A DNA stretch of 64,000 bases from Branchiostoma floridae (Eukaryota > Chordata > Leptocardii > Amphioxiformes > Branchiostomatidae), in assembly GCF_000003815.2 (NCBI RefSeq), contig NC_049991.1, positions 10,561,024-10,625,023 on the forward strand. The letters run 5' to 3'. Below are positions 39,667-51,753 of this stretch, piece after piece; position 1 is the stretch's first letter, and every line of letters begins with the position of its first letter. The notes beneath the pieces were generated by a model. It saw only the letters and a program-made list of their open reading frames with translations. It had not been told where the DNA came from and did not search any database. The translations under genes were made by a program, and so were the position numbers.

Positions 39667-39957
39667 TTTGTCCTTCAACGACGAGACCCTTTAGGTGCTT
39701 ACTACCAGTTGATAAATTTCCCTGTTTGAATTTTTCCACTGCAGACAAAAAACATAAGATCTTCATAACAAAAGTATAGACTAAATGTGTTACTTTGTAT
39801 ATAAAGTGTTATATAATTTATATTCATAGCTCACAGAAGCGAAAGCTGCCGCTGTTTACGTCTATCATCAGGTACGTTCTTGTTCGGCACTGCGATCTTG
39901 TATCCGACCTATGACCTTCAAAATGGCTACCGCGGGTTGTTGTTCTGATGATCGAAG
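39667..39957. promoter_or_regulatory. Short bidirectional promoter of NDUFB8 and the GT49 gene
   Basis: Only 291 bp separate the two divergent start codons, so both 5' UTRs and core promoters must fit here unless upstream exons exist. The centre (about 39780-39830) is AT-rich. Confidence 0.6.
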
Positions 39958-42900
39958 ATGACAAGCAGAAGAAAACTGGCGCGTAGGGCGCCCGTGTGCT
40001 CGCTAACGGCGATCCTTTGGATTGCATTTGGCCTCTCACTAACGTCGGTCATCGTGACTGTCCTGTACCTCCCAACGCTAAGGTCTCAGCCTGCAGAACG
40101 GTAAGCTAAACCAACATGTCGCCTGCTTGTTTACAAACATGCAAAATTATGTCGCCATTCTCACATCACAGGCTCAACCGATGGTATCTCAGACCTACAG
40201 AAAAATAGTTAACGGCAATTGAGCTGCATTTTTTTGCCAAGAACCTTTGCATGGATTGTTACATGTTTTCAGTACCCTTATAACAATATGTTGATTATTT
40301 CTGAAAAACTTCAAATTGAAGCTTTGGATACCCCCTCATACCTGAGTGTGAAATGTAAATTTTGTAACATGTGTAGCTTATTTAGCACCTCTAACTGTTT
40401 AACATATTAGACTAACACGCATGCGTATATGACGTAGCAACAGACGCCCAAGAGAGAACCTCCACAGATAAGACATCTGTGCGGAGACCTGAAGAATAAA
40501 CAGCTTGAAAGTGCATACTGGCCTGGTGTCATCTTCATGGATTCCTACCTAGAGGCATAAGGACGGTCCGAGAACAGATAGGACAAGTTACATGGTGTTC
40601 AGAAGAGGGATGTCGACCCACAAACGTTGAAAAGAAACGAGGGATTTTGGCGCAGAGAGAGGTAGGACAGAGCTCCCGAATTCTTCTCTCAGCAGGCGTC
40701 TGGAATTTGAGAAGCCCAGAGAGGTAGGACAGAGTTCCTGTTGTGTTTACTAGTACAGGCCCCTAGATTCCAAACAAGCTCCAGAAGAGTCAGAGCCACC
40801 TGGAGAGCAGGGCAAGAAAGGTCCACAGCGTTGCTTAGAGACCAGGGCAAAGGTCGACAGCACATCCATCAAGTCCATATTCTGGACAAGTCCTAGTAAA
40901 CAGAGCCTAAAAAACATGGCGGAAGGTAGTTTAAGACAGCCAGCCTGTCTAGATATTAATGCAAGGAATCTTAACGTTGAGTGGAAGAAATGGAAGGAGG
41001 ATGCACTACTGTACATTGACCTGACTGTGTCAGATGATGCCAAGAAACGCAGAAAAACGTTGCAGTATCTTATGGGTGACCAGGCACGTAAAGTCCATGA
41101 TACCTTGACCATCCAAAAAGCAAATAATGATGGGAACATGGTGGCGGTTGCCAAAGAAGAACAAACCGTCGAACAGATTGTAGAAGCATTCGACAAATAC
41201 TGCAACCCGAAACAAAACGAAACCATTGAAAGGTACAAGTTCTTCACCAGAGCACAGCAAGCGGGTGAGACGTTTGATACCTACGCAACTCATCTCCGAA
41301 ACCTAGCAACAGATTGCGGACTTGGAGCACTCGAGGAGTCACTGATCCGAGACAGGATCATTTGTGGAATCAACGATGCCAAGGTAAGGGAGAGGCTACT
41401 GCGTGAGAAAGACTTGACCCTTGACAAATGTGAGGAGATATGCCGTGCATCAGAGATCTCCATGCAAAATATGAGGATGATAGGGCCAACAGCCGTACAT
41501 GCTGTCCAACAGAGAACACAGGCAACACCCCAGAAGCCTATGACCAACTGTAGGTACTGTGGAAAGAGACACCGACAGCAGAAAGAGGCTTGCCCAGCGT
41601 ATGGCAAACAGTGCTTGAAATGTAAGGGCCAAAATCACTTCGCAAAGGTGTGCAGGAGTGCCGACAAGAGACCTCGACAGGTTGGGAAGGCACCAGCTCA
41701 TGCCCAGAGGACAAAAGTCCACGCTCTGGAAGAAGATGACTACGTGATGACCATCACAGATGCAAGACTACGCACCGAGAACACGTTCAGTATGTCCAAC
41801 CCAAAGTATGCAAAGCAAGTGCATGCCAAGATGAAGTTAGAAGGACGCATGGTCAACTTTCAGCTTGACCTTGGAGCCACATGTAACGTGATGCCGAAAC
41901 AGACCTTGCTCAGAAACAAGATACAGTACAAGACAAATGGAGCACGAAGAGTGTTGAAGATGTACAATAACTCAGAAATAGTGTCAGAAGGAGAGACTGA
42001 CCTGAAGATGATCAACCCCAAGACTGGGAAGAGGTATGTGGTGAACTTTGTGGTCATTGACTCAGACAGTATGCCGTTGCTTGGAGCGAACGCCATACAG
42101 CAGATTGAAGTAGTGACTGTTCATTACGATAGAATCCTAGCGATCCGTGGTAGCATACCCAGGGATAAGATAAGTACTGTCAACAGGCCGTTGACAAGGG
42201 AGAGTCTGATCCAGGAATACAAAGATGTGTTCACCGGGTTAGGAAAGCTGCCAGGAGAATGCCATCTAGAAACAGATGACAGCATCACACCTGTCGTACA
42301 TCCACCGAGAAGAGTGCCAGTTGCAGTGAAGGAGCAACTGAAAGAAACACTGGATAGGATGACAAAGGAGGGTGTCATAGAACCAGTAGAGGTTCCTACA
42401 CCATGGGTGTCAAGTCTAGTCACAGTGAAGAAGCCATCTGGGAAGCTGAGGATATGCATTGATCCCAGAGACTTGAACAACGCCCTGAAGAGAAGCCATT
42501 ACCCAGCGCCGACGATTGAAGACATAGTACCTGAACTGACAAATGCCAAAGTGTTCAGTGTGCTGGATGCGAAGAATGGGTATTGGCAGGTGGTGCTGGA
42601 TGAAGAAAGCTCAGCACTCACGACGTTCAAAACACCGAGTGGCCGGTATAAATGGAAACGCCTACCATTTGGCCTGAAATCTAGTCCGGAAGAATTCCAG
42701 CGACGGTTAGACCAGGCTCTAGAATGTCTTCATGGAGTTAAGCCCGTCGTGGACGACATATTGGTTTGGGGTGAAGGTGAAACCATGGAGGAAGCCACCC
42801 TAGATCATGACAAGAACTTGAGAGGTCTCATGCAGAGGTGCAGAGAAAGAGGTCTGAAACTGAATGCAGAAAAGGTTCAGCTGAGAAAGCATGAAGTACC

Positions 42901-45900
42901 TTTTCACGGTCATCTCATCACTAGCGAAGGGTTGAAGCTAGACCCAGGCAAAGTGAAAGCAGTGAGGGAGATGCCAAAGCCAGAAGATGCACAAGCAGTG
43001 CAGAGGCTGATAGGTTTCGTGACCTACCTCAGCAAGTTTCTACCACAACTGAGCGACGTGTGTGAGCCACTGAGGAAGCTGACCCTGAAGGACAGCGAGT
43101 GGTCGTGGCTGGACACACACGACAGGGCCCTGGAGAAGATAAAAGAGATGGTATCCACGGCACCTGTGTTAGCATTCTACGACAAGACGCAAGAGTTGAC
43201 ACTGCAGACAGATGCCTCGAGCACAGGACTTGGAGCAGCTCTCACTCAGAACGGACAGCCGATAGCATACGCCAGCCGTGCGCTGACCGACACGGAAACG
43301 AGGTATGCCCAAATTGAGAAAGAGATGCTGAGTGTCACCTACGGATTGGAGAAGTTCCATCAATACACGTATGGCAGGAAAGTAAATGTGCAAACAGATC
43401 ACAAGCCGCTCGAGATGATCGTGCTGAAGCCACTGCACGTAGCTCCCAAGCGCCTCCAGCGTATGATGATGCGTCTACAGCAGTATGACGTGACGGTAGC
43501 ATACAAACCTGGAAAGGAAATGTATCTGGCAGACACACTGAGTCGAGCCTACCTACCGATCGAAGGGAAGAGAAGCGTAGCAGAGATGGAAGCTGAGCAA
43601 GTCAACACGATCAGCGACTCCATCTCAGCACCAGCACTAGAAGAGATCCGTGAGCACACAAGCAGAGACCCAGAGATGAAGATACTGATGATGAACATCA
43701 GAAACGGGTTTCCAGAGAAAAGTAACATGCCTAAGAATCTGATGCCGTACTACCACGTGCGTGATGAACTCAGCACACAGGATGGACTGGTACTGAGGGG
43801 AAACCGTGCCACCATACCGAAGTCCCTTAGGAGACAGATGCTGACACGAATACATGCCTCGCACATGGGTACAGAAGCATGTTTGAGATATGCAAAGGAA
43901 TGCATATACTGGCCAGGCATGAATGCGGAAGTCACAGACTATGTGACGAAATGTGACGTGTGCCAAACAGTCGGAACCAGACAGCAGAAGGAAACTCTGG
44001 TACCACATCCAGTTCCAATGCGACCATGGGAGAAAGTGGGCATAGACATGTTCAACTTCCATGGAAGAGAGTACCTGATCACAGTGGATTATTTCTCAAA
44101 CTTCTTTGAGATCGACAACTGTGAAGAAACTTCAAGATCGGCCACCATCATAAAGAAGCTCAAGATGCAGTTCGCCAGACATGGCATCCCGGACATTGTC
44201 ATGAGTGACAACGGACCTCAGTTTGCGTCCGCCGAGTTCGCGACATTTGCCAAAGAGTGGAAATTCCAACACATAACATCATCCCCAGGATATCCACAAA
44301 GTAATGGAAAAGCAGAGAATGCAGTGAAAACAGCAAAGAGGATGATGGAGAAGGCGCAGATGGCAAAGATGGATCCACACTTGGCCTTGCTGGACATAAG
44401 AAACACGCCGACACAAGGTGTCAACAGCAGTCCAGTGCAGAGGTTGTTTGGTAGGAGAACAAGAACAACCATACCGATGACCAACGAGCTACTCACACCA
44501 GAGGTGCAGAAAGATGTCCCAAAGAAACTCAGAAACGAGAAAGAAAAACAACGCCGCTACTGCAATAGGCAGGCGCGAGATCTGCCAAGGTTGAGCATCG
44601 GAGACGTTGTGCGATGTCAGCCACATGGAACCAATACTAATCGTTGGAAGAAAGGCACAGTGGTAGCAGAAGTAGGGAACCGATCATTTGAAGTAGAAAC
44701 CGAAGATGGAGGGGTGTACCGCAGAAACAGACGTCATCTGCGGAAGACACCGGAAACCCCACCTGCAACAGTGGGAACAGACGACGTTGACCAAGGAGAT
44801 GCTCCAGAACCAACGGTCAACGACGAACCAACAACAACTGCTGCGCAAACAACAACGAGCGCTGAGCAGACCATGATGACCAGATCTGGAAGGATTGTGC
44901 GACCACCAGCACATCTGAAGGACTTCGTAAAGTAATGCATGTATGAGAAGACAGACATATTATAGATTTAGAGCAAGCATGTTAACTTACTAATACCCAC
45001 GAGGAACCCATGGACCATGTCAAGAACAGAAAGGACTTTAGATTGCAAAGGACATGTGATCAAGAACAAAGAAAGACTATAAGATATGAGACAAAACATC
45101 ATAGCATTGTGTAAAAGAAGTAATCTTGGAAAAGGGGATGTAACATGTGTAGCTTATTTAGCACCTCTAACTGTTTAACATATTAGACTAACACGCATGC
45201 GTATATGACGTAGCAACAGACGCCCAAGAGAGAACCTCCACAGATAAGACATCTGTGCGGAGACCTGAAGAATAAACAGCTTGAAAGTGCATACTGGCCT
45301 GGTGTCATCTTCATGGATTCCTACCTAGAGGCATAAGGACGGTCCGAGAACAGATAGGACAAGTTACAAATTTGAGCCAATAAAAACACACATTATGTAA
45401 ACTTTGAGCTTCTCACATTTATAGAAGGAATGCTGCATCACCACATCAAGCTTGTTTCACTACATTCTGCTGCAGAAACTGGAAAATTAAGGTTTGCTAT
45501 ATGCTAGTGGTTAAAACTGAAAGGGTGGCCAAGGTTCTGGTGTTTGTGTGATTTAGGTGGAGGCAGTTTCATCACGATCAAGATAGGAATGAATTTCAAC
45601 AATGAATGTTTGTATCAATAAACTTACCTTTGAGGAGAAATATTCCGCGATGTGATTAACATGTAAGGGAGTCTGAATAAAATGTTCTGTATTCCACATT
45701 CAGAAAGAAGCAGGAATTAAAGCCTGATGTTGTGGAGGACTGGGATGGTAACGTCCTGCTGGACCAGATGACTGACCAGACCCACATCAGTGTGGGCGGC
45801 TGGTGGGTCCCGCATGTCCGCTGGGAGGAGGAGGTCAGCTGTACTGTAGGGGGCCGCAGCTTGTGCCAAAAGGTGAGAGTTGATGCCACAAAAAAGTAAA

Positions 45901-48900
45901 TTGCAATTTTTCCATCAGTTTGTGGTCACTGATACCTTATAACTGCATTCTTATAATTACTACTAAAGTTGTTAACACCAGGAGATGGTCATTCATCGTC
46001 ATTCTCAATGCATGTATAAATTGTGCTTAATGACATGATGGATATCAGTTAACACATGGTTTATGAAAATTACATGCACAAAATGTATTTGCACTGTGAG
46101 CAATTTCAATATTTTCATTTTTACCATCAGGTTCTGAGTGTGATGTGTAAGGCAGACAGTGTGAGGGCAGTGTACCAGTATCTTCCAGTAAGTACCCTTA
46201 AGTTAACCTTACCTAAGTTCAAGTTTGCTGCTTCAAAAAGAATTTTTATTTTTCTATTTACTATAAGTGTTTTCCTGAATGTTGCAAAAGCTTTGTATAC
46301 CTTAATGCAGAGCAATTTGAGAATTTGTAAGTCACTGTTTCTGCATAAGGATTGACACCGATCTCCTGTTTTCTCAGATTAGACCTGATACAGACATCAA
46401 GACTATTTACTTCTCAGCGCGAAGTGCAGCCGTAGATCTACAATCTGTGGACTCGGTAAGGACACATACCTATCCTATGTCTTGATTTTGTTTAATGAAC
46501 ATCTTAAGAGCATTAGTAGAGACCTCCACCTATATGAGTTGATGATATGATTTGCCGCAGCTGACTTCGTTGGAAGCTATTTTGATTTGTATTTACCATT
46601 TTATGACTAATCACCCCTTGTAGGTGCATGATGCTGACTACAGTGCAATAGCTATGGTGAAGTTTGATGATGGAAGTCATCAGACCCTGAGGTAATGTGG
46701 GTTTTCACATTAAAAGTGAACAAATTCATTTTGAATTCTTGGTATAGTCTGTGTAACTTAACTCATACTATCCGGTGTGTTAGAGATCTCTTTGCACATT
46801 AAGGAGTCTGGAATGAATGACTGAGATGTTCTCTCAGTCTGATACTTTGATTTGTTACTTTCAGGTTAGATTTTCCCAGTGGAAGTCACCCATTTATTGC
46901 AGCTGAAAATGATATGGTAAGAAGTCTTCACATTTCTTTACCATATGCAAAGTTCAACTTCATCTGAGTGTGCTTTTGGGCAACGGTTGGCAACATGTTT
47001 TTATTTGTGAATTACTAGTATTGTTGCAAAGGAGTTTTTTTGCGTGATCTTTGCCCCGTTTGGTTTTACAGGGTGTACCAAATAATCAGAAGGTGGTGAG
47101 TGTGCTGGTCATGCTGTTCTGCCATGGCTACATGGGGCTGGTCAAGTTCACTGATATCATTCTCAAGCCTGTTGGAGGTAAGGAGTATTTGAGGCATGAT
47201 CACAGCAATATACTATAATTCTTCAAAACTGTAGTTGTCTGATGGTCACTTTCTAAAGTAGGTTCAACTAGAAGTCAAAGTGTATTAGGATCAATTTTCT
47301 GAAGATGTCCAAATCCAAAGTTCTATTGGTCTTCAGGTCAGTGCAAAAACTTTCTCCCATTTTATTACAAGAAAGGAGTAAAGCTAGCATTTCTTTTCAC
47401 TTGGAAGAAAATTACCCTTTATTGTACGTAAAATGTACTCACAAAGATCTTTTACTTACTGTCTAATGCCTATGATATTTTTAGCAGCAGGAGGAATGAT
47501 TGCCACAGAGCGGGGGGACATTGTTTCTTCCTGTCCACCAGCTTTGCTGTCCCCCGTGTCAGCCACCAAACCCACCTTCCACTACGAGCACATCTTCAAT
47601 GCAACATTCACTGAGGTTTGTTTACCCAGCACTTCTTGATGTACAAATGTCATGTGTAAAAATCTTTTAGGTGTCTCTGTTGTCAGCTAGGTAGTGTAAT
47701 ACAATAAGTCCAGTTATTACAATATAATATTCAAAGAAAAATAGTACATTTATCTGAGAACAAATGGAGGAAATTTCAGCAACAGATTGCTCATTGACAC
47801 AAGGGACAATTTGAATGTGTTAAACATTATCTCTGCTGGGGTAGCTTTTTTGTGCCAAATTTGTGTTGGTTCTGAAGATATGCAGGATGTAACTAGCTGT
47901 TAATGTCTATTTGTGCAATGTGCCCTATAATGAACTGAAAGTAAATGGCTTGAATGTGGTGCTATTTTCAGTACAAAGAGGACACAGTGACCCTAGTGAC
48001 CCAGGTGTCCATGGACCGGATCGCCATGTTAGACCGGATCATCAGACACTGGGACGGGCCCATGGCAGTGGCTCTGTATGTACCAACAACCTCGCAGAAA
48101 CCTGACACTAACCACGACTGGAAGAGGTAGGGAAATCATAGAAATATACACAATCATGTATTTGTGGTTTGCATCAAAGTTCTTTCCCCAGTTTCTGACA
48201 GATTGGATGTTGCAGATGTTTACTGACTTATTTGTGAACTTTGCTGTCACAGATATTACATCAACAAGAAGTTGAGACATCCCAAGTTCCGAACATTCTG
48301 TAGTGTTCTGGCTGTGTATGCAAATGTGGTGAGTACACAAATCCATCTGGGTAATATTCTCATAATGAATAATTCATACAGACCGTCACTTATAATCTAC
48401 CAAGCTGGGACACAAAAAAATGAATGTTTTTTTTTTCATATCAGTGTGGTATTCCCTCAAAACTACATCAATGTATACATGGTGTAATTTCTAAGATGGG
48501 ATTTTATTGTTTTTACCTCACCTCACCTCACCTCACCTCACCTCGCCGGTCCCATAGCCTCACCGGCCGTAGGGGAGGCACTTCCATCAGCATAAGTTTT
48601 CCACCTTTGTCTGTCCTCAGCCAAGGTTGCCAGATGGTGGACTGTTTGTCCCGACCATTCTTTCAAATTACTAGTCCAAGTTTGTCATGGACGTCCCCTA
48701 GGTCTTGCACCCTCCGCCCTTCTTACATAGTCTGAATTGGTTGAAGTATACCTGGTTGTGTGTTAACAAGTAACAGCTCAAACTTGAAGCTAGTGGGACA
48801 TCCTTAACCTTTATTATCAGGTAGTAAAGAAAGCTTCATTTGTTTCAGGTTAATGATGAGTATCCCATCAACTATCTCAGAAATCTGGCTCTACGGTAAG

Positions 48901-51753
48901 TTCTTGTTTTCTCTAATATTATTTAAACGGGTAGCCCTGGCTGTATGTAAACAGCTGAACAAATAAATGAATAAGAAATAAAATATTATTCCATATGTGC
49001 AATTGTGCAATAGCTAGCATCATCAAATTGTGTTTATTAATTGCAACAATCTAATTGTTGATATTAAAAAGTTGAATTTCAATGACAGTTCAGTCATATG
49101 TTGATAGTGAGCTATAATGCTCTACTTCAGAGTCACTTTGTTTCTTTCAGAATGGTGAAAAGCAAATATGTCTTCCTGTTGGATGCTGACTTCATCCCAT
49201 CTCCAAACTTCCAAGATAATTTCAGGTACTGGTAAATCATGCTGAAATCAGTCTTTTCATGCAGACAATTTTACTTAAATTGTTAAAAATAAAAGAGATA
49301 CCGTCGGCTGAAAATTTACTCTGCTTTTGCCACTGTATGTAAATTTCAGTCTCTTACTGTTGTAACATATACATTTTGTATCATATTTATTTATCTAGTA
49401 TTTTCCATTACTGCTGTAGGGAATGTACAATGTTCATGTAGTATGCTTCTAACCCTTGTTACTGTGGATAACATACTTTTGTGTCTACCCCAGGGTACTG
49501 ATAAATGACCAGTCAGATCCAACGGACAGAACTGCCTACGTGGTTCCTGCGTTCGAGTTCTTAGAAGAACAAGAGGTGAAAATTGTCTTGAAAAAGAAGA
49601 AAGATCTTAGTGCCATAGTTTACTGGGGCTCCTGTGCTCCCTCTCTTACAAGTTCCTTCAATAAACTATAAGGGGTACCACCTAGGCTAAGATTTTTGTG
49701 GCTCATGACTTATTTGTGAATTTTTCTTTCCCCAATGCATGCATGTAGCAAGTATGTTTGTTTTGAGTATCCCTGTCATATCAAGGGTTTGATAAGAATT
49801 TGTTCTTATTTCAGGACCAACCTCCCCCTCAGGACAAGGAGGCTCTCAAACAACAGATCTTTGCTGATGATGCCAACATTTTACCCTTCAATATCCTTTC
49901 AGTTTACTACAAGCTCTCCAGATGTAGTAAATATGAACTACTGATGAGAATGTGCTGATATGCTATTGTCCTTGAGTATGACATGCAAGAGGAAGAAATA
50001 CGTAGATAAGAAGACGTAAAGAAGCTACTGTAAACAGTTCCCAGTAGTTTTATGTCAATAGTTTTAATTGTAACCTCTTTATCGCAAACCCAAAAACCAT
50101 CATAAAAAATGTTGTTCTGTCATTAACCCAATTACTTATTCGTCAAAGTGTTTTCTCTATAGCAACATTGATATACTGATACATGTATCAGGACAGTATT
50201 CCTTGACAGTGTGTATGGTCTGTTGAGTCCCCCGAGTCCCACCGACCAACCGACTACCAGCGCTGGTATGCTGAAGAACAGGTGTACCCTGTCTCCACCT
50301 ACCAGGACAAGTTTGAACCCTACCTGGTACTCAGGTGAGATGGGAGAACTTGTTTGTCCACATTTTTGCATTAGCACATTGGAAGATTAAGCTGAGAACT
50401 ATTAAATGCTACTGTGACAGTACATATTAACAACTGTTCAGGAAACATGTTAGTACAGAATGCAAAAGAATTCAAAGAACCTTATCCAATTACCTGTTTG
50501 TAGACTATAACCCCAGTCCAAGTATTCAAAGTACAGAGTACAGAGGTTATATACATGTACTATTCTCTGTGTTTCATGTGGTTCGGATTTATACCTTTTT
50601 GTAGAGAATCTTTCTCTGCATCTTAACATGGCATGTAGTTCATTTGCATATCTTAGAAAGGAAAAGTAAACCTCAGCACTATGTGGTCATTAATTAGGTT
50701 ATACCTGAGGTAAAGTGGTTCTTTCCACCCAGTAAAGGTCCAAGCCGCCATATTGAAATAAAAGCTCTTGAGTTGTACTATCTCTGAGTGGCCCTGGTGC
50801 TTTCCTTTTTTGCTAACTGATGTCCCCCCTGCCTACAGGATGTCTCCCAGTCTTCCACTATACGATGAGCGGTTCTCAGGTTATGGGATGAACAAAGTCA
50901 CCCACACCATGGAGCTGCTAGCTGCTGGGTGAGACACTAATATAAAGAATTGAAGCAAACCATGTATAGGTCATGTCAGAAATTGCACTGACGCTTAACA
51001 TGGCCACAATTGACAGTACTATTTGATATGCCAGAATAGACAATAAGTTGTTTTTTTATAGACAGCATACTAGTTGACAGTTAAATGCATTTAAACATTA
51101 TATTGTTTTTCAAAGTGTGCCTCCTTTTTCTTCCCAAAGGTACCAGTTCCTTGTTCTTCCTAACGTGTGGGCCATCCATGTACCTCATCGATCAACATCC
51201 TCCAACATACAGTTTCTACAGGTACATGTACAGGCTGGTGTATCATGTCTTTTGACTTTGACATATGACACACTTAAAGTTGCACATGCCAGAATCTGGC
51301 GCACCAGAATCTATTAACCTTGAGGATCAAACTGTGCCTTTTTCCTCAGTAGTTTCCATCATTGTCCAGTGGCATACAGATATGTCTAAAAGCAAAAACT
51401 TTAGTACATATGTACATATACTACACAAATACCATGAGATTGATTCTGAGCAGAGATTGAAGTGCCTCCATATCTGTGTTAATTACATGTTACTTGCTTA
51501 GACTACATGGCATTCTGTGCTATCATAAAATTTGGTTTTATAGATGAATTTGCACAAATGTTCAGCTATGCTGTTTGATTTGTTGACTTCATTTAGGTTC
51601 ACAATTAACTTGACATTTCAGTTTTACACATCTTTTTTTCTCTTCCAGAAACCTCTCCAGCGTCTCCACAACAGGGCAACTAGGTTTGAGTTTGTTGCTG
51701 ACATCATGAGAAAATACCAGGTTGGCCCCTGCAGTACTAAACCCAAGAGATAG
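39958..51753 (+). CDS. GT49-family glycosyltransferase (LARGE/B4GAT1-like), type II Golgi protein, 18 exons
   Basis: Probable glucuronyl/xylosyl-transferase of glycan (matriglycan-like) assembly. Exons: 39958-40100, 45704-45872, 46131-46187, 46378-46455, 46624-46691, 46865-46916, 47072-47177, 47485-47615, 47972-48126, 48253-48328, 48849-48895, 49151-49225, 49494-49575, 49815-49890, 50208-50334, 50839-50928, 51140-51221, 51649-51753; about 572 aa. [12 protein letters not shown] then a hydrophobic stretch (about residues 15-37) is a type II signal anchor. The DxD motif is [13 protein letters not shown] (about D372-D374). [24 protein letters not shown] and [14 protein letters not shown] match the LARGE C-terminal GT49 domain. 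There is no N-terminal GT8 domain, so the architecture is B4GAT1-like. The exon 14-15 join is ambiguous (AT-AC at 49890/50208, or GT-AG at 49901/50210). Intron 1 carries an LTR retrotransposon. Confidence 0.9.
40363..40592 (+). repeat. 5' LTR
   Basis: 230 bp, starts TGTAAC and ends GTTACA, with TG...CA termini. It contains AATAAA in its middle part. Identical to 45139-45368. Confidence 0.95.
40916..44935 (+). CDS. Gag-Pol polyprotein of the LTR retrotransposon
   Basis: One 1339-codon frame. In order: gag region (about residues 1-200), zinc-knuckle region (about 212-247, including [14 protein letters not shown]), aspartic protease region (about 300-400), reverse transcriptase (about 480-680, [13 protein letters not shown]), RNase H (about 770-880, [11 protein letters not shown]), integrase with zinc-binding part ([11 protein letters not shown] ... 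CDVCQ) and catalytic core (DNGPQF) to about residue 1180, then a basic/disordered tail. It belongs to the element and not to the host gene. Confidence 0.93.
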   Translation: MAEGSLRQPACLDINARNLNVEWKKWKEDALLYIDLTVSDDAKKRRKTLQYLMGDQARKVHDTLTIQKANNDGNMVAVAKEEQTVEQIVEAFDKYCNPKQNETIERYKFFTRAQQAGETFDTYATHLRNLATDCGLGALEESLIRDRIICGINDAKVRERLLREKDLTLDKCEEICRASEISMQNMRMIGPTAVHAVQQRTQATPQKPMTNCRYCGKRHRQQKEACPAYGKQCLKCKGQNHFAKVCRSADKRPRQVGKAPAHAQRTKVHALEEDDYVMTITDARLRTENTFSMSNPKYAKQVHAKMKLEGRMVNFQLDLGATCNVMPKQTLLRNKIQYKTNGARRVLKMYNNSEIVSEGETDLKMINPKTGKRYVVNFVVIDSDSMPLLGANAIQQIEVVTVHYDRILAIRGSIPRDKISTVNRPLTRESLIQEYKDVFTGLGKLPGECHLETDDSITPVVHPPRRVPVAVKEQLKETLDRMTKEGVIEPVEVPTPWVSSLVTVKKPSGKLRICIDPRDLNNALKRSHYPAPTIEDIVPELTNAKVFSVLDAKNGYWQVVLDEESSALTTFKTPSGRYKWKRLPFGLKSSPEEFQRRLDQALECLHGVKPVVDDILVWGEGETMEEATLDHDKNLRGLMQRCRERGLKLNAEKVQLRKHEVPFHGHLITSEGLKLDPGKVKAVREMPKPEDAQAVQRLIGFVTYLSKFLPQLSDVCEPLRKLTLKDSEWSWLDTHDRALEKIKEMVSTAPVLAFYDKTQELTLQTDASSTGLGAALTQNGQPIAYASRALTDTETRYAQIEKEMLSVTYGLEKFHQYTYGRKVNVQTDHKPLEMIVLKPLHVAPKRLQRMMMRLQQYDVTVAYKPGKEMYLADTLSRAYLPIEGKRSVAEMEAEQVNTISDSISAPALEEIREHTSRDPEMKILMMNIRNGFPEKSNMPKNLMPYYHVRDELSTQDGLVLRGNRATIPKSLRRQMLTRIHASHMGTEACLRYAKECIYWPGMNAEVTDYVTKCDVCQTVGTRQQKETLVPHPVPMRPWEKVGIDMFNFHGREYLITVDYFSNFFEIDNCEETSRSATIIKKLKMQFARHGIPDIVMSDNGPQFASAEFATFAKEWKFQHITSSPGYPQSNGKAENAVKTAKRMMEKAQMAKMDPHLALLDIRNTPTQGVNSSPVQRLFGRRTRTTIPMTNELLTPEVQKDVPKKLRNEKEKQRRYCNRQARDLPRLSIGDVVRCQPHGTNTNRWKKGTVVAEVGNRSFEVETEDGGVYRRNRRHLRKTPETPPATVGTDDVDQGDAPEPTVNDEPTTTAAQTTTSAEQTMMTRSGRIVRPPAHLKDFVK
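45139..45368 (+). repeat. 3' LTR
   Basis: 230 bp, identical by eye to the 5' LTR at 40363-40592, followed directly by the AATTT target duplication. Confidence 0.95.
48514..48740 (-). mobile_element. LINE 3' end (antisense fragment) in GT49 intron 10
   Basis: On the minus strand the frame reads [19 protein letters not shown], then [17 protein letters not shown] and RLWDRRG. This is the typical C-terminus of a non-LTR retrotransposon ORF2 (RxRGRP ... W ... DRxxW). It ends in a (GGTGA)n microsatellite tail at about 48516-48545. Only about 70 codons remain, a 5'-truncated insertion. The CR1/L2/RTE-type assignment is not resolved. It is opposite to the host gene. Confidence 0.75.

Larger units (their letters stand above)
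40358..45373 (+). mobile_element. Ty3/gypsy LTR retrotransposon, whole and young, in GT49 intron 1
   Basis: The element body is 40363-45368, flanked by a 5-bp target duplication AATTT (40358-40362 and 45369-45373). The two LTRs are each 230 bp and read identical base for base by eye, so the insertion is very recent. Between them lie a primer-binding region directly after the left LTR, one long gag-pol frame, and a purine-rich tract (45128-45138) directly before the right LTR. The short LTRs, single fused frame and integrase type suggest a Mag/K02A2.6-like lineage (inference). It looks whole, with no obvious breaks. It lies in the sense orientation of the host gene's first intron, about 0.26 kb after exon 1. 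Confidence 0.95.
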
